Below, piece after piece: positions 46,901 through 61,900 of a DNA stretch of 64,000 bases. The stretch comes from Argopecten irradians. Taxonomy: Eukaryota > Mollusca > Bivalvia > Pectinida > Pectinidae. Below the pieces are notes generated by a model. It saw only the letters and a list, made by a program, of their open reading frames with translations, searched no databases and was not told the origin of the DNA. How positions within the stretch are numbered: position 1 is the stretch's first letter; the number at the start of each line of letters is the position of its first letter. The DNA lies in the NCBI RefSeq assembly GCF_041381155.1, contig NC_091134.1, forward strand, positions 65,580,969-65,644,968. The letters are read 5' to 3'. The position numbers were made by a program, and so were the translations under genes.

Positions 46901-49900
46901 GTTACATATGGATATTATCCGAAAAGTATATTTTTATCAGCCTCAAAGTGGATCACATCTGGGCTTGCAACACTATCGGCAATGGGGTGGAATTCATATC
47001 CTGCCGGGAACGGAGTGGAGGCAGGGTATGATTATTCATTCTAATCAACAGGGAGAGAATTCCAGGACTCCACTATCCTGTTACTGAAAACATTTCTTGC
47101 TGAGTTGAGACGAAAAGGTTTCTTGTAGAGTTTTTTGTTATGACCTCTTGTACCTGTGTGTCTCATTGGAGTACATAATTATGTTCTCACTGGTAACAAT
47201 GTCGATTTTGTTGATTATTCTAAAGGTCTCAGGCCCTCAGTCTTCTATATTCAAGTGTTGGGATACCCAGGGTCTTCAATCGGTCAGGATAGTAGAGATC
47301 TTTAAGGTTAACAAGTTGGAAAGAAACTAAAATCCAGAATGAATTAAAATAATTGATAAGTTTTGAATTTTGATCTATGCTGCTCTAGTCTTGTAATGGT
47401 ATTTAAATAAGCTAAACAAAAAAACCTTGAAGATAGATGTTTAGGTGAAAAGTAGTTCATGACATGTTGATCCTGATCATCATGAGTAGTCTGTATCAGT
47501 GTTAGATTAGGAGTACTGATAGTTATTTGACCAGAGCTGGGTTTGAGTAGTCTGCAACTGTATCAGTGTTAGATTAGGAGTACTGATAGTTATTTGACCA
47601 GAGCTGGGTTTGAGTAGTCTGCAACTGTATCAGTGTTAGATTAGGAGTACTGATAGTTATTTGACCAGAGCTGGGTTTGAGTAGTCTGCAACTGTATCAG
47701 TGTTAGATTAGGAGTACTGGGTTTGAGTAGTCTGCAACTGTATCAGTGTTAGATTAGGAGTACTGATAGTTATTTGACCAGAGCTGGGTTTGAGTAGTCT
47801 GCAACTGTATCAGTGTTAGATTAGGAGTACTGATAGTTATTTGACCAGAGCTGGGTTTGATGATTGATATTGCATTAGAAATCATGATAAATCTGTTTTG
47901 AAAAAATCCATTGAAATAAATTGTCAGAGCTCCAGATAAAATTTCATGTCAAAGGGGTTTTACCCCCTATTTTTAAACTCAATGCTGATTTTACTATACT
48001 CCTTGATGTTTTTTCCCAATGCTGATTTGAAAATTCCAAAGGGTAATTTACCCTTGTGAATATACTTTAAATGCTGATTTTGACCTGTTTTTGTAAAGGT
48101 TTTCAAACTTCTTTATAGACTGTCACTGTGTTCATTAATATATAAAAACACATACAGTCACACCTGTCATAACAACTACCTTTGTATAAATACCAACTGC
48201 TTCTGAAGAGTTGAAGACTATTTTAATTGGGTCACAGCTGACCAAAATTAAAGACCACTGGTGTATAAACTTTTTCTCTTTGTCCCTTTGTCCCTTGGGT
48301 GATCATTATGTAGGTTTGACTGTATATTTTATATAGATATATTTGGTTTCTAAATCAATCTCTTTTCTTCTAAATAATTGTCAGAAAATAATAAAAATAT
48401 GCACAAAACTAAAATCAATTGTTTATTTTCATTTTACAAAATAGGCAATAATAAATGATAAACTGAAATGTGTTATCAGAGTTCTTCCTATAAACCAATT
48501 TGAAATTGGTTACAGTTCTTATATTATATATTCACTGATTTGTGTCATTTCTTGAAGATTTGAAAAGTTAATAGGCAGTGCTCAGTAGCACAAACAAGTA
48601 CAATATTCTGTCCATCATGCTTATTATCCAAGTTTATTCTGAAACAGACTCAATTCCATGGACCTGTTTTGATGGTTGAGCATTGACATCATCGGTCATT
48701 TTCAATAAAATTGAATTGACAAAAGAGTTTATATCTTCATTTTCTTTCCTTGTGAAGAATTTTAGAATAGATGGGACGTTCTCGCTCTTTTTAGTCCTAT
48801 AGCGTCCCGGTTTTGATGCCTCCATTTTGATGCGACTACTTGTCAAACATTGAGTCTGTCACATGTTTAAATTCATACAGAAATTAATCTGAAACACCGA
48901 GATTAATCGAACGATTATAGATCAGCATCAGTTGAACATTTAAAGGGCATGTGTCATTGATAAAGCCCCAGAATTCCGAATGGTATACATATTTCAACTT
49001 TCGGTTTCTGTTCCAGCTGTTCTCGGAAATATTTACGCATCGTTTCAGATATCAATGCGTTTTTTCATTTTCTCATGCATATTCTGTACGCATTTAATTT
49101 ATTTTCAATGCGTTTTTATGTATTTTCAATGCGTTTTTATGTATTTTCAATGTGTTTTTAGCTCACCTGGTTTTAGCTTACCTGGCCCGAAGGGTCGGTG
49201 AGCTTATGTCATGGCGAAGCGTCCGTCAACATTTCATTTAAATCGCTACAAGTCATAGAGTTCTGCATGGATTGTAACCAAATTTGGCCACAAACATTCT
49301 TGGGGGAAGGGGAACAGAACTTGTATAAATTTTGGCTCTGACCCCCTGGGGGCAGGAGGGGCGGGGCCCAATAGGGAAAATAAAGGTAAATCCTATAAAT
49401 TGCTACTTGTCCTAGAGTTCTGCATGGATTGTAACCAAATTTGGCCACAAACATCCTTGAGGGAAGGGGAACTGAACTTGTATAAATTTTGGCTCTGACC
49501 CCCTGGGGGCAGGAGGGGCGGGGCCCAATAGGGGAAATAGAGGTAAATCCTATAAATAGCTACTTGTCCTAGAGTTCTGCATAGATTGTAATCAAATTTG
49601 GCCGCAAACATCCTTGGGGGAAGGGGGAAAGAACTTGTATAAATTTTGACTCTGACCCCCTGGGGGCAGGAGGGGCGGGGCCCAATAGGGGAAATAGAGG
49701 TAAATCCTATAATTCGCTACTTGTCCTAGAGTTCTGCATGGATTGTAACCAAATTTGGCCACAAACATCCTTGGGGGAAGGGGGAAAGAACTGGTATAAA
49801 TTTTGGCTCTGACCCCCTGGTGGCAGGAGGGGCTGGGCCAATAGGGGGAAAAGAGGTAAATCCTATAATTCGCTACTTGTCCTAGAGTTCTGCATGGATT

Positions 49901-52900
49901 GTAACCAAATTTGGCCACAAACATCCTTGGGGGAAGGCGGAAAGAACTTGTATAAATTTTGGCTCTGACCCCCTGGGGACAGAAGGGGCTGGGCCCAATA
50001 GGGGAAATAGAGGTAAATCCTATAATTCGCTACTTGTCCTAGAGTTCTGCATGGATTGTAACCAAATTTGGCCACAAACATCCTTGAGGGAAGGGGAACA
50101 GAACTTGTATAAATTTTGGCTCTGACCCCCCCGGGGGCAGGAGGGGCGAGGCCCAATAGGGGAAATAGAGGTAAATCCTATAAATCGCTACTTGTCCTAG
50201 AGTTCTGCATGGATTGAAACCAAATATTACCACAAACATCCTTGGGGGAAGGGGAATATAATTTGTATAAATTTTGGCTCTGACACCCTGGGGCAGGAGG
50301 GGCAGGGCCCAATATGGGAAATAGCGGTAAATCCTATAAATCGCTATTAGTCATATAGTTCTGCTTTGATTTTAACCAAATCTGGCCCAGAAACATCCTT
50401 GGGGTTAACAGAATTCGTATAATTTTTGGCACTAGACATTACAAACCAGGTGAGCGATACAGGCCCTCTGGGCCTCTTGTTATATTCAGGTATTTCTTTT
50501 ATTCCGGTAAGTTAAGGAATGTTCATGAAATTGCAGGGCCCTGGTGAATATATTACCTTACGTCACAGCTATTTGTTTTTAAAAAGGTGATGTTACATGC
50601 AAATTGTGAATATTTACTTGCAAGTAAATCTAGTTTTTAAATGTAATATTTCTTACACATCCAGTAAATGTTTCATGTATGATGTTTTGATGCCTATCTA
50701 TAGTACCTCTTCTTCATCAGACAAAGCTAGGGCTGTGGTGACTGAGTGGTGAAGAACTTAAGATGTCTCAACATATTACCACAAGCACTAGCCATTACCT
50801 CTGGGTTTAAATCCCATGTGGACCAGTTGCCAGGTACTGATTGCCTGATGGTCAGTGGTTTTTCTTGGGTACACGACTTTCCTCCACCAACAAACTTGCC
50901 ACATCCTTAGATGACCTTGGCTGTTAATAGGATATAACTAATAAAACAAAAAGTCATCAGACAAAATTTGCAAAAAAAATATGACACTTGCGGTGTGATT
51001 GCAATGACTTGTACAATGTCACATTCCATCAGACAAAGTTGTTTGGGTTAGCGAGCTTGTCACTTTAAAACAACTAGAGGAGATGGTATCATAAAACTAA
51101 AAGCTAAACTGGAATTTGAATATGGGACCATTCAAACTCTAAACAGAGGCCCTACCAATTTTCACCAACCTATGTCATTGATGATTAATCATTCTATGTA
51201 CACTCCTCCTTCTTCACTCTTCTACTTACAACCCAAACAGAAATTCCTCCTCAAAACAATTAGGGAGCAAGCTTGTCAATTTTGTAACGGGAGAGAAGAA
51301 ATTGGTGCAACCAAACTAGTATTCAAACCCAGGATCCTCACAACAAAAAAGTAGCTGAAAGTTGAATTTTGTTCTATTCACTTTGGTTTATAATAGAGTT
51401 ATCTTAATTGACATAAAATGTTTGGAGTTAAGATTGGCTGGGACTAACAAAATACCTCTAATTAATGGTAGTAATTTGAGTTTTGTACCACAGCTGTTTT
51501 CTGACCTTTATTTGTAGAGATTGACATGTTACAAATTCTGTGTATAACGAGCTCCTCTGGCCTGGGATACTTGTGTGTACATGTGACTGGATAGGATAGC
51601 GGTTGCTGGGGTGGATCAGAATGACATGGGAATGTCAGAGGTCATATACATGCATCCTTTTCAGATATTTGTATTGTGACTGTAAGGGCAGTGCAGTCTA
51701 TGCTGTTCTGGCTATTGTCAATTGTCTAACATGCACAGTTAATGTCAGATCTGCCATATATATGTGTACACTGAAAGTTATAGTTTTGATTACAGACTTG
51801 ATTACGTGACAACAATACTTTATATGTGTTCCCCTCCCCTGTCATGACCATGAGAAGGAATGGGACGTAGTGTTGTGCTAATGTTTTTCCCACCCATCCT
51901 GATGTCTTATGAAATAGGACACTTGCGGTGTGATTGCAATGACTTTACAATGTCACATTCCATCAGACAAAGTTGTTTGGGTTAGCGAGCTTGTCACTTC
52001 ATAACTAGAGGAGATGGTATCATAAAACTAAAAGCTAAACTGGAATTTGAATATGGGACCAGCCCTACCAATTTTCACCAACCTATGTCATTGATGATTA
52101 ATCATTCTATGTACACTCCTCCTTCTTCACTCTTCTACTTACAACCCAAACAGAAATTCCTCCTCAAAACAATTAGGGAGCAAGCTTGTCAATTTTGTAA
52201 CGGGAGAGAAGAAATTGTGCAACCAAACATAGTATTCAAACCCAGGATCCTCACAACAAAAAAGTAGCTGAAAGTTGAATTTTGTTCTATTCACTTTGGT
52301 TTATAATAGAGTTATCTTAATTGACATAAAATGTTTTGAGTTAAGATTGGCTGGGACTAACAAAATACCTCTAATTAATGGTAGTAATTTGAGTTTTGTA
52401 CCACAGCTGTTTTCTGACCTTTATTTGTAGAGATTGACATGTTACAAATTCTGTGTATAACGAGCTCCTCTGGCCTGGGATACTTGTGTGTACATGTGAC
52501 TGGATAGGATAGCGGTTGCTGGGGTGGATCAGAATGACATGGGAATGTCAGAGGTCATATACATGCATCCTTTTCAGATATTTGTATTGTGACTGTAAGG
52601 GCAGTGCAGTCTATGCTGTTCTGGCTATTGTCAATTGTCTAACATGCACAGTTAATGTCAGATCTGCCATATATATGTGTACACTGAAAGTTATAGTTTT
52701 GATTACAGACTTGATTACGTGACAACAATACTTTATATGTGTTCCCCTCCCCTGTCATGACCATGAGAAGGAATGGGACGTAGTGTTGTGCTAATGTTTT
52801 TCCCACCCATCCTGATGTCTTATGAAATAGGAACATTTTGTCTTCTTTCTATCATACTATGTATCAGAAAATGTGCAATATATGTGTATGAGTGCTAAAT

Positions 52901-55900
52901 GTATTGCACCACAAAAAAAGTTATCAATGAAGTTTACATTTTTAGGGAGATATTAAGAAATTTGTTAAACTTTATATGGAGATTTCTAGTTTATGTATAA
53001 TAAGTTATTCATATGTGTTTATAATGCTCGAATGTAAGATATTAACTACCCTAAGCAGAAAAGCTTAAATGTAAACACTGTCTATTTGGCTTCCTCAGAT
53101 ACATGAAAATGTATACCATGATGTAGGTAAATCAAACCAGATTTGTAAGCCGTTGTCCTAAGAAGCCCTTACTGGCCTTAGCAGGTCCTACTTCAGAGTA
53201 AAGCTATCACCTGTGCCAAGATGTAGTAGAGCCACACATGGTTCCTTGCAACTCTAGTCTGGACAAAATTAATTGATAGTGTCAAGGAGCTGGATAACAC
53301 TCACCTGACCATGTACAGATAAAACTACATAAACATTGCCTGTTAATTACTCTATATATATACTCCAATCGAAAACAAAAACTATCTTTCTGACTACAGT
53401 ATCAGTTTTTATAACTGACGAGTCTAAAAGAGTAAAATTACTCTGTTAAGCTGACCAATCTTTGTGATGTCTATATGAGCAAGAACATGATGACCTGCCA
53501 GCAATGCTAGATATTCTGGGGCAGTCATATGCTGTGTATACTTTTCATTTACATGGCCAGCATTGTTCTGTCATGTAGCCGTCATTGTCTTGTGTAAATT
53601 CCGATTGGTTATTATTTCAGATGTAAAAGACCACCTTTTCTTTAAGATCACATACATTATATTTCTAATTGTGTTTCTTTTTTATTAGCTCACCTGGCCA
53701 AAATTATTAGCTCAAATCGCTTTTATTAGCTCACCTGGCCAAAATTATTAGCTCAAATCGCTACTAGTCATAGAGTTCTGCATGGATTGTAACCAAATTT
53801 GGCCACAAACATCCTTGGGGGAAGGGGAACAGAACTTGTATAAATTTTGGCTCTGACCCCCCAAGGGCAGGAGGGGCGGGGCCCAATAGGGAAAATAAAG
53901 GTAAATCCTATAAATCGCTACTTGTCCTAAAGTTCTGCATGGATTGTGACCAAATTTGGCCACAAACATCCTTGGGAGAAGGGGAACAGAACTTGTATAA
54001 ATTTTGGCTCTGACCCCCGGGGGCAGGAGGGGCGGGGCCCAATAGGGAAAATAAAGGTAAATCCTATAAAACGTACTTGTCCTAGAGTTCTGCATGGATT
54101 GTAACCAAATTTTGCCACAAACATCCTTGGGGGAAGGGGAACAGAACTTGTAAAAATTTTGGCTCTGACCCCCCGGGGGCAGGAGGGGCGGGGCCCAATA
54201 GGGGAAATAGAGGTAAATCCTATAAATAGCTACTTGTCCTAGAGTTCTGCATGGATTGTAACCAAATTTGGCCACAAACATCCTTGGCGAAAGGGGAACA
54301 GAACTTGTATAAATTTTGGCTCTGACCCCCCGGGGGCAGGAGGGGCGGGGCCCAATAGGGGAAATAGAGGTAATCTTATAAATTGCTACTTGTCCTAGAG
54401 TTCTGCATGGATTGTAAGCAAATTTGACCAGAAACATCCTTGGGGGAAGGGGAACAGAACTTGTATGAATTTTGGCTCTGATCCCCCGGGGGCAAGAGGG
54501 GTGGGGCCCAATAGGGGAAATAGAGGTAAATCCTTTAAATCGCTACTTGTCCTAGAGTTCTGCATGGATTGTAACCAAATTTGGCCACAAGCATCCTTGG
54601 CAGAAGGGGAACAGAACTTGTATAAATTTATGCTCTGACCCCCCGGGGGAAGGAGGGGCGGGTTCCAATAGTGGAAATAGAGGTAATCTTATAAATTGCT
54701 ACTTGTCCTAGAGTTCTGCATGGATTGTAACCAAATTTGACCAGAAACATCCTTGGGGGAAAGAGAACAGAAAATTGTATAAATTTTGGCTCTGACCCCC
54801 TGGGGGCAGGAGGGGCGGGGTCCAATAGGGGAAATAGAGGTAAATTCTGTAAATCGCTAATAGTCATATAGTTCTGCTTGGATTTTAACCAAATTTGGCC
54901 CAGAAACATCCTTTGGGTTAACAGAATTTGTATAAATTTTGGCTTTGACCCCCTGGAGCAGAAAGAGTGGGGCCTAATAGGGGAATTCAGAAAGGAAACC
55001 ATGAACTTGAATTCAGAACATTCCTAGGCATTACAAACCAGGTGAGCGATACCGGCCCTCTGGGCCTCTTGTTCAATATTGCAAAGCTAAACTACGGTCA
55101 GTTATTGTGGTCTATTTATTGTGATAGTGCTTGTAATAAACAAGCTGAATTTTACAGAGCATGCAATACATACTCGAATATCATTGTTGAGCACAGCATT
55201 TTGTAATTTATATAATCAATATCGGTGTAGATTTTCTGATGGTCACAATTGCGTGTCTACAGGATTGTATAGAACCGATTATCAAATTTTGAGAAAGTGA
55301 TGATACATAATGTTCCTTGTACCTGAGATAATTCCAGAGGATGAATAGTTGGGCTTAACCTATATATCCTGGAGGCTCAGGTGTACAGTTAAGTAAATAC
55401 CTGTCAGATTTACTTATACACCGTGGAAAGGACTACTAGTCCATCTAGCTGTTATCCCACCTGAGGGACTGACCTACTGTATACTTTATATACCGTATAC
55501 AACCAAATAAGGCCACCAGGTAGAGAGGGGACTTGCTTTTTTGGTTAATTTCAGTACAATTGTTGGATTACTTCTTTTTTTTTAATTTTCACTGGCAGTT
55601 GATTTTAACAGTGCTTTCATCTTCTTCTGTAGTAGGCGTTTGTTTTCTGTGGCTTAAATATTCATTTCTCAGAGATATAACAGGATCAAATTGTAAATAC
55701 TGCTGGCATATTTCACAAGAGAGAGTTTTCTTTAGCTCAGTTGGTAGAGAGACAGACCAGAATAAGCCCAGGTTTGTGGGTTTAATTCCAGCTTGCTAAA
55801 CAATATACAGATATGATTAATCTCAACCCTGTTACAGTTCTAATTAAATGATTTAAAATAGTTTAAACTAATGACGTTATGATGTAAGTCATTATGCCTT

Positions 55901-58900
55901 CAGTATGACCTTCCACTGATGCATACCGTATATATATATATAATTGCTGTTCATACTTGCATGATTCTGGATCCCAGAAACCTGGAGCTGCCATTTATTT
56001 ATTTTGGATGAGGCATTATTTTATCTATATAATGATTTTGAAATTCATCTTTTTTATAATAGGTAGTCTTCAAACCTAAAAAATTTACATTCCCTTGTTC
56101 AAATAAATGTTGTACCGATTTTGGTCTCCACTGCTATGAAAATGTAAACTTTCAGTTTTTGGCCTGTTGTATAAAGGTGACAATATCATATCTAGAAAAT
56201 CTGTGTATTTAAAGTGAACAACAAACAAAATTGATCACAACAAAACATTTTATATAATATACCCTAATCACTTAAACTTGTAAAAAACAAATCCATGTAG
56301 CATACATAAAATTTCTTGAAAAAGCATTATGTCCAAACATACCTGCTGTAATGCACAGGTATTATACATGGTGTTGACAACCAATGAGAACATAAAGTTG
56401 TACTCTCACAAACCCTTCAGAGGTTATCTAAAATTGTTTATTAACTAATTGAATGCCTGTTTATTCAAGATAATTTTGTTCATAATAATTTGAAAAGAAA
56501 AACAATGCAAGTTCCAGATAGAAAATGTAATTTGGCCAGTAATTTTCCAGTGCTAATTTAATGGGGCATATTTTATAAAGTAAGTGTGACCTTTTGTAGC
56601 CAGATGACTTCTATGTTCTATGAAAGAGTTGACATTCATGATTCATACAAAGGTGAAGGGGATGGTTAAATAAAGGTAAATATGTAGATATGTATATGGT
56701 GCATATTTTTTATGAGGAGTTATAACAGCCACACTGTTTTGTTGTTTTATTTTAAATGTCTGATGTGGCAAGACTTGATTCTATATCAGAAACAGTCCCA
56801 AAGTTTATAATCAAACATTACGCTAGTTGATATCATGACCATTAATACTGGCCTTAAATATTTTGTTTACAGATGGGGGTGTGTTACTTGGAGCCTCCAA
56901 TCTGACAGGTCGGTACTGGTATGGATCTATATGGTACTACCAAGACCCTACATATGCCCCTGATGTGGAAAAGTGCAAGGCTGGTGTACAGTTGGAGGCA
57001 GGGCTTAGTGATGTACAGTGGCTTAGTAGTACTAAAGTCCTAGTCGGACTAGATACAGGTAAAACTCTCAATCTGGGTCAGATGTAGATGTACCAACAAT
57101 TGCATTTACTTTAATTGGTATTGTAAATGCAATTAAATCTGTTCAGCATTTTTTTTTATAAGGCTAAAAAAACCGATGTCTGTTTAAGGTTACCTGACTG
57201 ACCCTAATTTTTTTTACGCCCGACCATAATTTTTTCCCCATTTTTCTCCAAAAAAAATTAACAAGTCAGGAGTTTTATCTCGGACTCTGGTTCCGGCCAT
57301 TATTTTAGAGTGAAAGACACTAACAAAAAATGTAATCCCAACCTACCGACCCAATCTTTTTGTCAATGTACCCCTTAACAGACAATTTTTTTTGAGATTA
57401 CAATATGTAACCAAACTAGCCAACATTATTAAAAAAAATCAAAATTTGTCCCTACTGAAAAGTAAAAAAAAAAAAAAAAAAAAAAAGCAACTTTTACATT
57501 GAGAATGCATTAGAATACTGAGTCACTGACCCCAAATATTTGACTTTCATTCTTCATCTGGTAGTCACTCTGACAGTGAAAAAAATTGAATAAGTTTAAG
57601 AGAGTTATTCCTCTTGATACATACATTGGGAGGCATGTCAAATTCAAATTCTTTTATTACTTTAAGCTTTACAATCCATCAGTGCAAAATACAACATTAT
57701 TACAAAGCAGGCACTGCATGCACTAAAGCAGTGTAGAGAGGACAGGTTACATGTACACATGTATAATAAATACATAGAGAATAGACAGTTTTTATTTCAT
57801 GGCAATAAATTTCTCCTTTTTTGGTTAGCCTCATAAATGTACATGTATTTACTTAACATGGACAAATCTTTCAAACTGTCAATATAACAATAATCACGTT
57901 ATTCATTATTTCTCCCATAGGCTATGTGTGCACATATAATTGCTGTGTAATTTCAAGTGAAATTCTATGATAAATGGCGATTTGTGTTTACACAGGAGGA
58001 GTGGCGGTATGGGAGCTAGTTGACGACTTTGACACGTTTATGCAGCAGTTATCCACCGTAGAACACGACAACATAGTCAGCTCTGTAACCATCTCCAGTG
58101 ACAACCAGACAGCAATCTCAGGCAGCCATGATAGATGGTAGAGCTCTTTGCTATTTGAAATTTAAAATTAAAACCACAATATATAAACTATCACCTTCCG
58201 TCCAATACAGATTGGTAGTCCTTATTTAACTTCAGTGATGTAGTTTTGGCTAGTTTGTAAGCTGGCTTTGACAGGCTTCAACTGCAACAGCAAATCTTTA
58301 AAACCTACAGGTACAAATTGTCTAATCATTGATTCTAAGTTTATTTTCAGTATGCAGGGCCATTTATAAGTCACATGCATATAAATATTGTATTTCTAGT
58401 TTGTATCAATACTGTAATGTTTTCATAATTATCATTTTGTCTGAAAGATTGATAGTAAGGTGGATAGTGATGCAAGATTTAACAAGTAAAAGATTAGGTT
58501 ATACCCATATCTAAACATAATTGTAATTCATCTCACTATCACCATGATTAAATCTGCAGATATGTTATTGATTTCACCAATTTTTTTGTTTTAGTGTAAA
58601 AGTGTGGGACTTAGAAACTCTAGCATCTAAAAATACCTATAGAGGTAAGTATCATTGTATTTGTAAAAACCTTTGGTTTTGGAGTAACACTTATCAATGA
58701 AATTGTTGGTATTGATGAGATTTTCTTTCATATTTTTAAAATGAATGAGGATGATGAAGAGATTTGTTTTGCATTCCAGCTCACAGTGATAATATAGAAT
58801 GTGTGAAGTGCCACCCAAAGGAGTCTGCCATCTTTCTCTCTTGCTCACTAGTAAGTAGAAAAAATCTTAGACCTATTCAAACAGCTTATTAGCTCACCTG

Positions 58901-61900
58901 GGCAGGTGAGATCATGTCATGGCGTGTCGTCCGTCGTTCGTCCGTCCATCCGTCTGTCCGTCAACATATCCTTTAAATCGCTACTAGTCATAAAGTTCTT
59001 CACAAACCAGGCGAGCGATACAGGCCCTCTGGGCCTCTTGTATTATGATAAAAGATATTTCATGGAAATAAATAGGATGACAAATTGACAACATTGTACT
59101 GGGTATTCTGATGACTGACCCAAAATATTTCATTTGGAATCTTTCTCAAAACTAAGCTATAAAATGTCATATGAACCTATGAATATGATTTTTAGCTCAC
59201 CTGGTCCGAAGGACCAAGGTGAGCTTATGCCATACCGTGGCGTCCGGCGTCCGTCGTCCGTCGTCCGTCCGTCCGTCCGTCCGTCAACAATCGACTTCTT
59301 CTCCATAACCGCTGGTCGGATTTCAACAAAATTTGACTGGTAGCATCCTTATGGGCTACTAACTGAAAATTGTACAAATGATGGGGCTGACCCCCCAGGG
59401 GCCTGAGAGGCGGGGCCAAAAGGGGTCAATTTGGCTATTTCCATATAAACGACTTCTTCTCTGAAACCAAGCATGGGATAGCACCCATAATGCAATGGTA
59501 GCATCCTTATAGGGTGGGGATTCAAAATTGTACAAATGATGGGGCTGACCCCCCGGGGGCCTGAGGGGCGGGGTCAAATGGAGTCAATTTGGCTATTTCC
59601 ATAAAAACGACTTCTTCTCTGAAACCAAGCATGGGATAGCACCCATAATGCAATGGTAGCATCCTTATAGGGTGGGGATTCAAAATTGTACAAATGATGG
59701 GGCTGACCCCCCGGGGGCCTGAGGGGCGGGGTCAAATGGGGTCAATTTGGCTATTTCCATATAAACGACTTCTTCTCTGAAACTAAGCATGAGATAGCAC
59801 TCATAAGGCAATGGTAGTATCGTTATAGGGTAGGGATTAAAAATTGTACAAATGATGTGGCTGACCCCCCGGGGGCCTGAGGGGCGGGGTCAAATGGGGT
59901 CAATTTGGCTATTTCCATATAAACGACTTCTTCTCTGAAACCAAGCATTGGATAGCACCCATAATGCAATGGTAGCATCCTTATAGGGTGGGGATTCAAA
60001 ATTGTACAAATGATGGGGCTGACCCCCCAGGGGCCTGAGAGGCGGGGCCAAAAGGGGTCAATTTGGCTATTTCCATATAAACGACTTCTTCCTGAAACCA
60101 AGCATGGGATAGCACCCATAATGCAATGGTAGCATCCTTATAGGGTGGGGATTCAAAATTGTACAAATGATGGGGCTGACCCCCCGGGGGCCTGAGGGGC
60201 GGGGTCAAATGGGGTCAATTTGGCTATTTCCATATAAACGACTTCTTCTCTGAAACCAAGCATGGGATAGCACCCATAATGCAATGGTAGCATCCTTATA
60301 GGGTGGGGATTCAAAATTGTACAAATGATGGGGCTGACCCCCCGGGGGCCTGAGGGGCGGGGTCAAATGGGGTCAATTTGGCTATTTCCATATAAACGAC
60401 TTCTTCTCTGAAACTAAGCATGAGATAGCACTCATAAGGCAATGGTAGTATCGTTATAGGGTAGGGATTAAAAATTGTACAAATGATGTGGCTGACCCCC
60501 CGGGGGCCTGAGGGGCGGGGTCAAATGGGGTCAATTTGGCTATTTCCATATAAACGACTTCTTCTCTGAAACCAAGCATTGGATAGCACCCATAATGCAA
60601 TGGTAGCATCCTTATAGGGTGGGGATTCAAAATTGTACAAATGATGGGGTTGACCCCCGGGGGCCTGAGGGGCGGTGTCAAATGGGGTCAATTTGGCTAT
60701 TTCCATATAAACGACTTCTTCTCTGAAACTAAGCATGAGATAGCACTCATAATGCAATGGTAAGTATCTTTATAGGTTGGGGATTCAAAATTGTACAAAT
60801 GATGTGGCTGACCCCCCGGGGGGCCTGAGGGGCGGGGTCAAAAGGGTTCAATTTGGCTATTTCCATATAAACGACTTCTTCTCTGAAACCAAGCATGGGA
60901 TAGCACCCATAATGCAATGATAGCATCCTTATAGGATGGGGATTCAAAATTGTACAAATGATGGGGCTGACCCCCAGGGGGCCTGAGGGGCGGGGTCAAA
61001 AGGGGCCAATTTGGCTATTTCCATATAAACGACTTCTTCTCTGAAACTAAGCACGGTATAGCACCCATAATACAATGGTAGTATCCTTATAGTGTGGGGA
61101 TTCAAAATTGTGCAAATGATAGGGCTTACCCCCCGGGGGCCTGAGGGGCGGGGTCAAAAGTGGTCAATTTCCATATAAATGACTTTTTCTCTGCAACTTA
61201 ACATGGGATTACGCTCATAATGCAATGGTTACATCCTTATAGGGTTTGGATTCAAAATTTTGCAAATGATGGGGCTGACCCCCCGGGGGCCTGAAGGGTG
61301 GGGTCAAAAGGGGTCAATTTAGCTATTTCCATATAAACGACTTCTTCTCTGCAACTAAGAATGGAAGAGCACTTATAATGCAATGGTAGCATCCTTATAG
61401 GGCTGGGATTTGAAATTGTACAAATGATAGGGCTGACCCCCGGGGCCTTAGACGGCAATAGATGCGAGGTCAAAAGGTCAATTAGGCTACTATTTTCATA
61501 TAAATTACTTTGTCTCTGAACCTATGTATTGGATAGCATATTTGTATGGTATCAATAGCATCATTGTATGGTTGTGATTCAAAATTAAACTTTGGGAGTC
61601 AATTTGCTTATTTTTCTAATTGTCAGAGTCTTGTGATAATTACTAACAAAAAACCAGGTGAGCGATACAGGCCCTCTGGGCCTCTTGTATAAATATAAGT
61701 ACGATCTTAAACTGCTCACCATGAAAGCTGGTGACAATTTATAAAAATAGGTATTACAAATGACTAAAGAAAGTTTTATACATTTACAGGATGGAAATAT
61801 ATTTTTATGGGACACAAGGAAACCTAAACCTGTTAGTATAGTAGGTAAGTAAACAGAGTATTAAAACCATTCTAAACTTCAAAGCTAAGTAATTTGATGG

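Larger units (their letters stand above)
40972..56872 (+). other. WDR77 intron 1, repeat-filled
   Basis: The 15.9-kb intron holds a LINE tail remnant, a hAT element, a TGCGACA-rich element, a 67-bp array, two tandem-cored elements, a SINE, a 0.93-kb duplication and a degenerate tRNA-like piece, entered separately. The stretches 40972-41518, 41691-42229, 43112-43837, 44120-47480, 47875-48633, 52832-53684, 55074-55730 and 55802-56872 show no feature I can support. One minus-strand reading frame (48634-48846) is a possible nested small gene. Confidence 0.6.

Noticed and set aside
49209-54437. Minus-strand frames with NPCRTLGQVAIYRIYLYFPYW repeats
   Set aside because: Core units of tandem-cored elements; no protein family and the same sequence in every unit.
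55730-55801. A functional tRNA
   Set aside because: A- and B-box-like blocks are present but the acceptor and anticodon stems do not pair and the B-box is degenerate.
59225-61473. Minus-strand frames with MTPPLRPPGGQPHHLYNF repeats
   Set aside because: The 158-bp units of the element in WDR77 intron 5, not genes.
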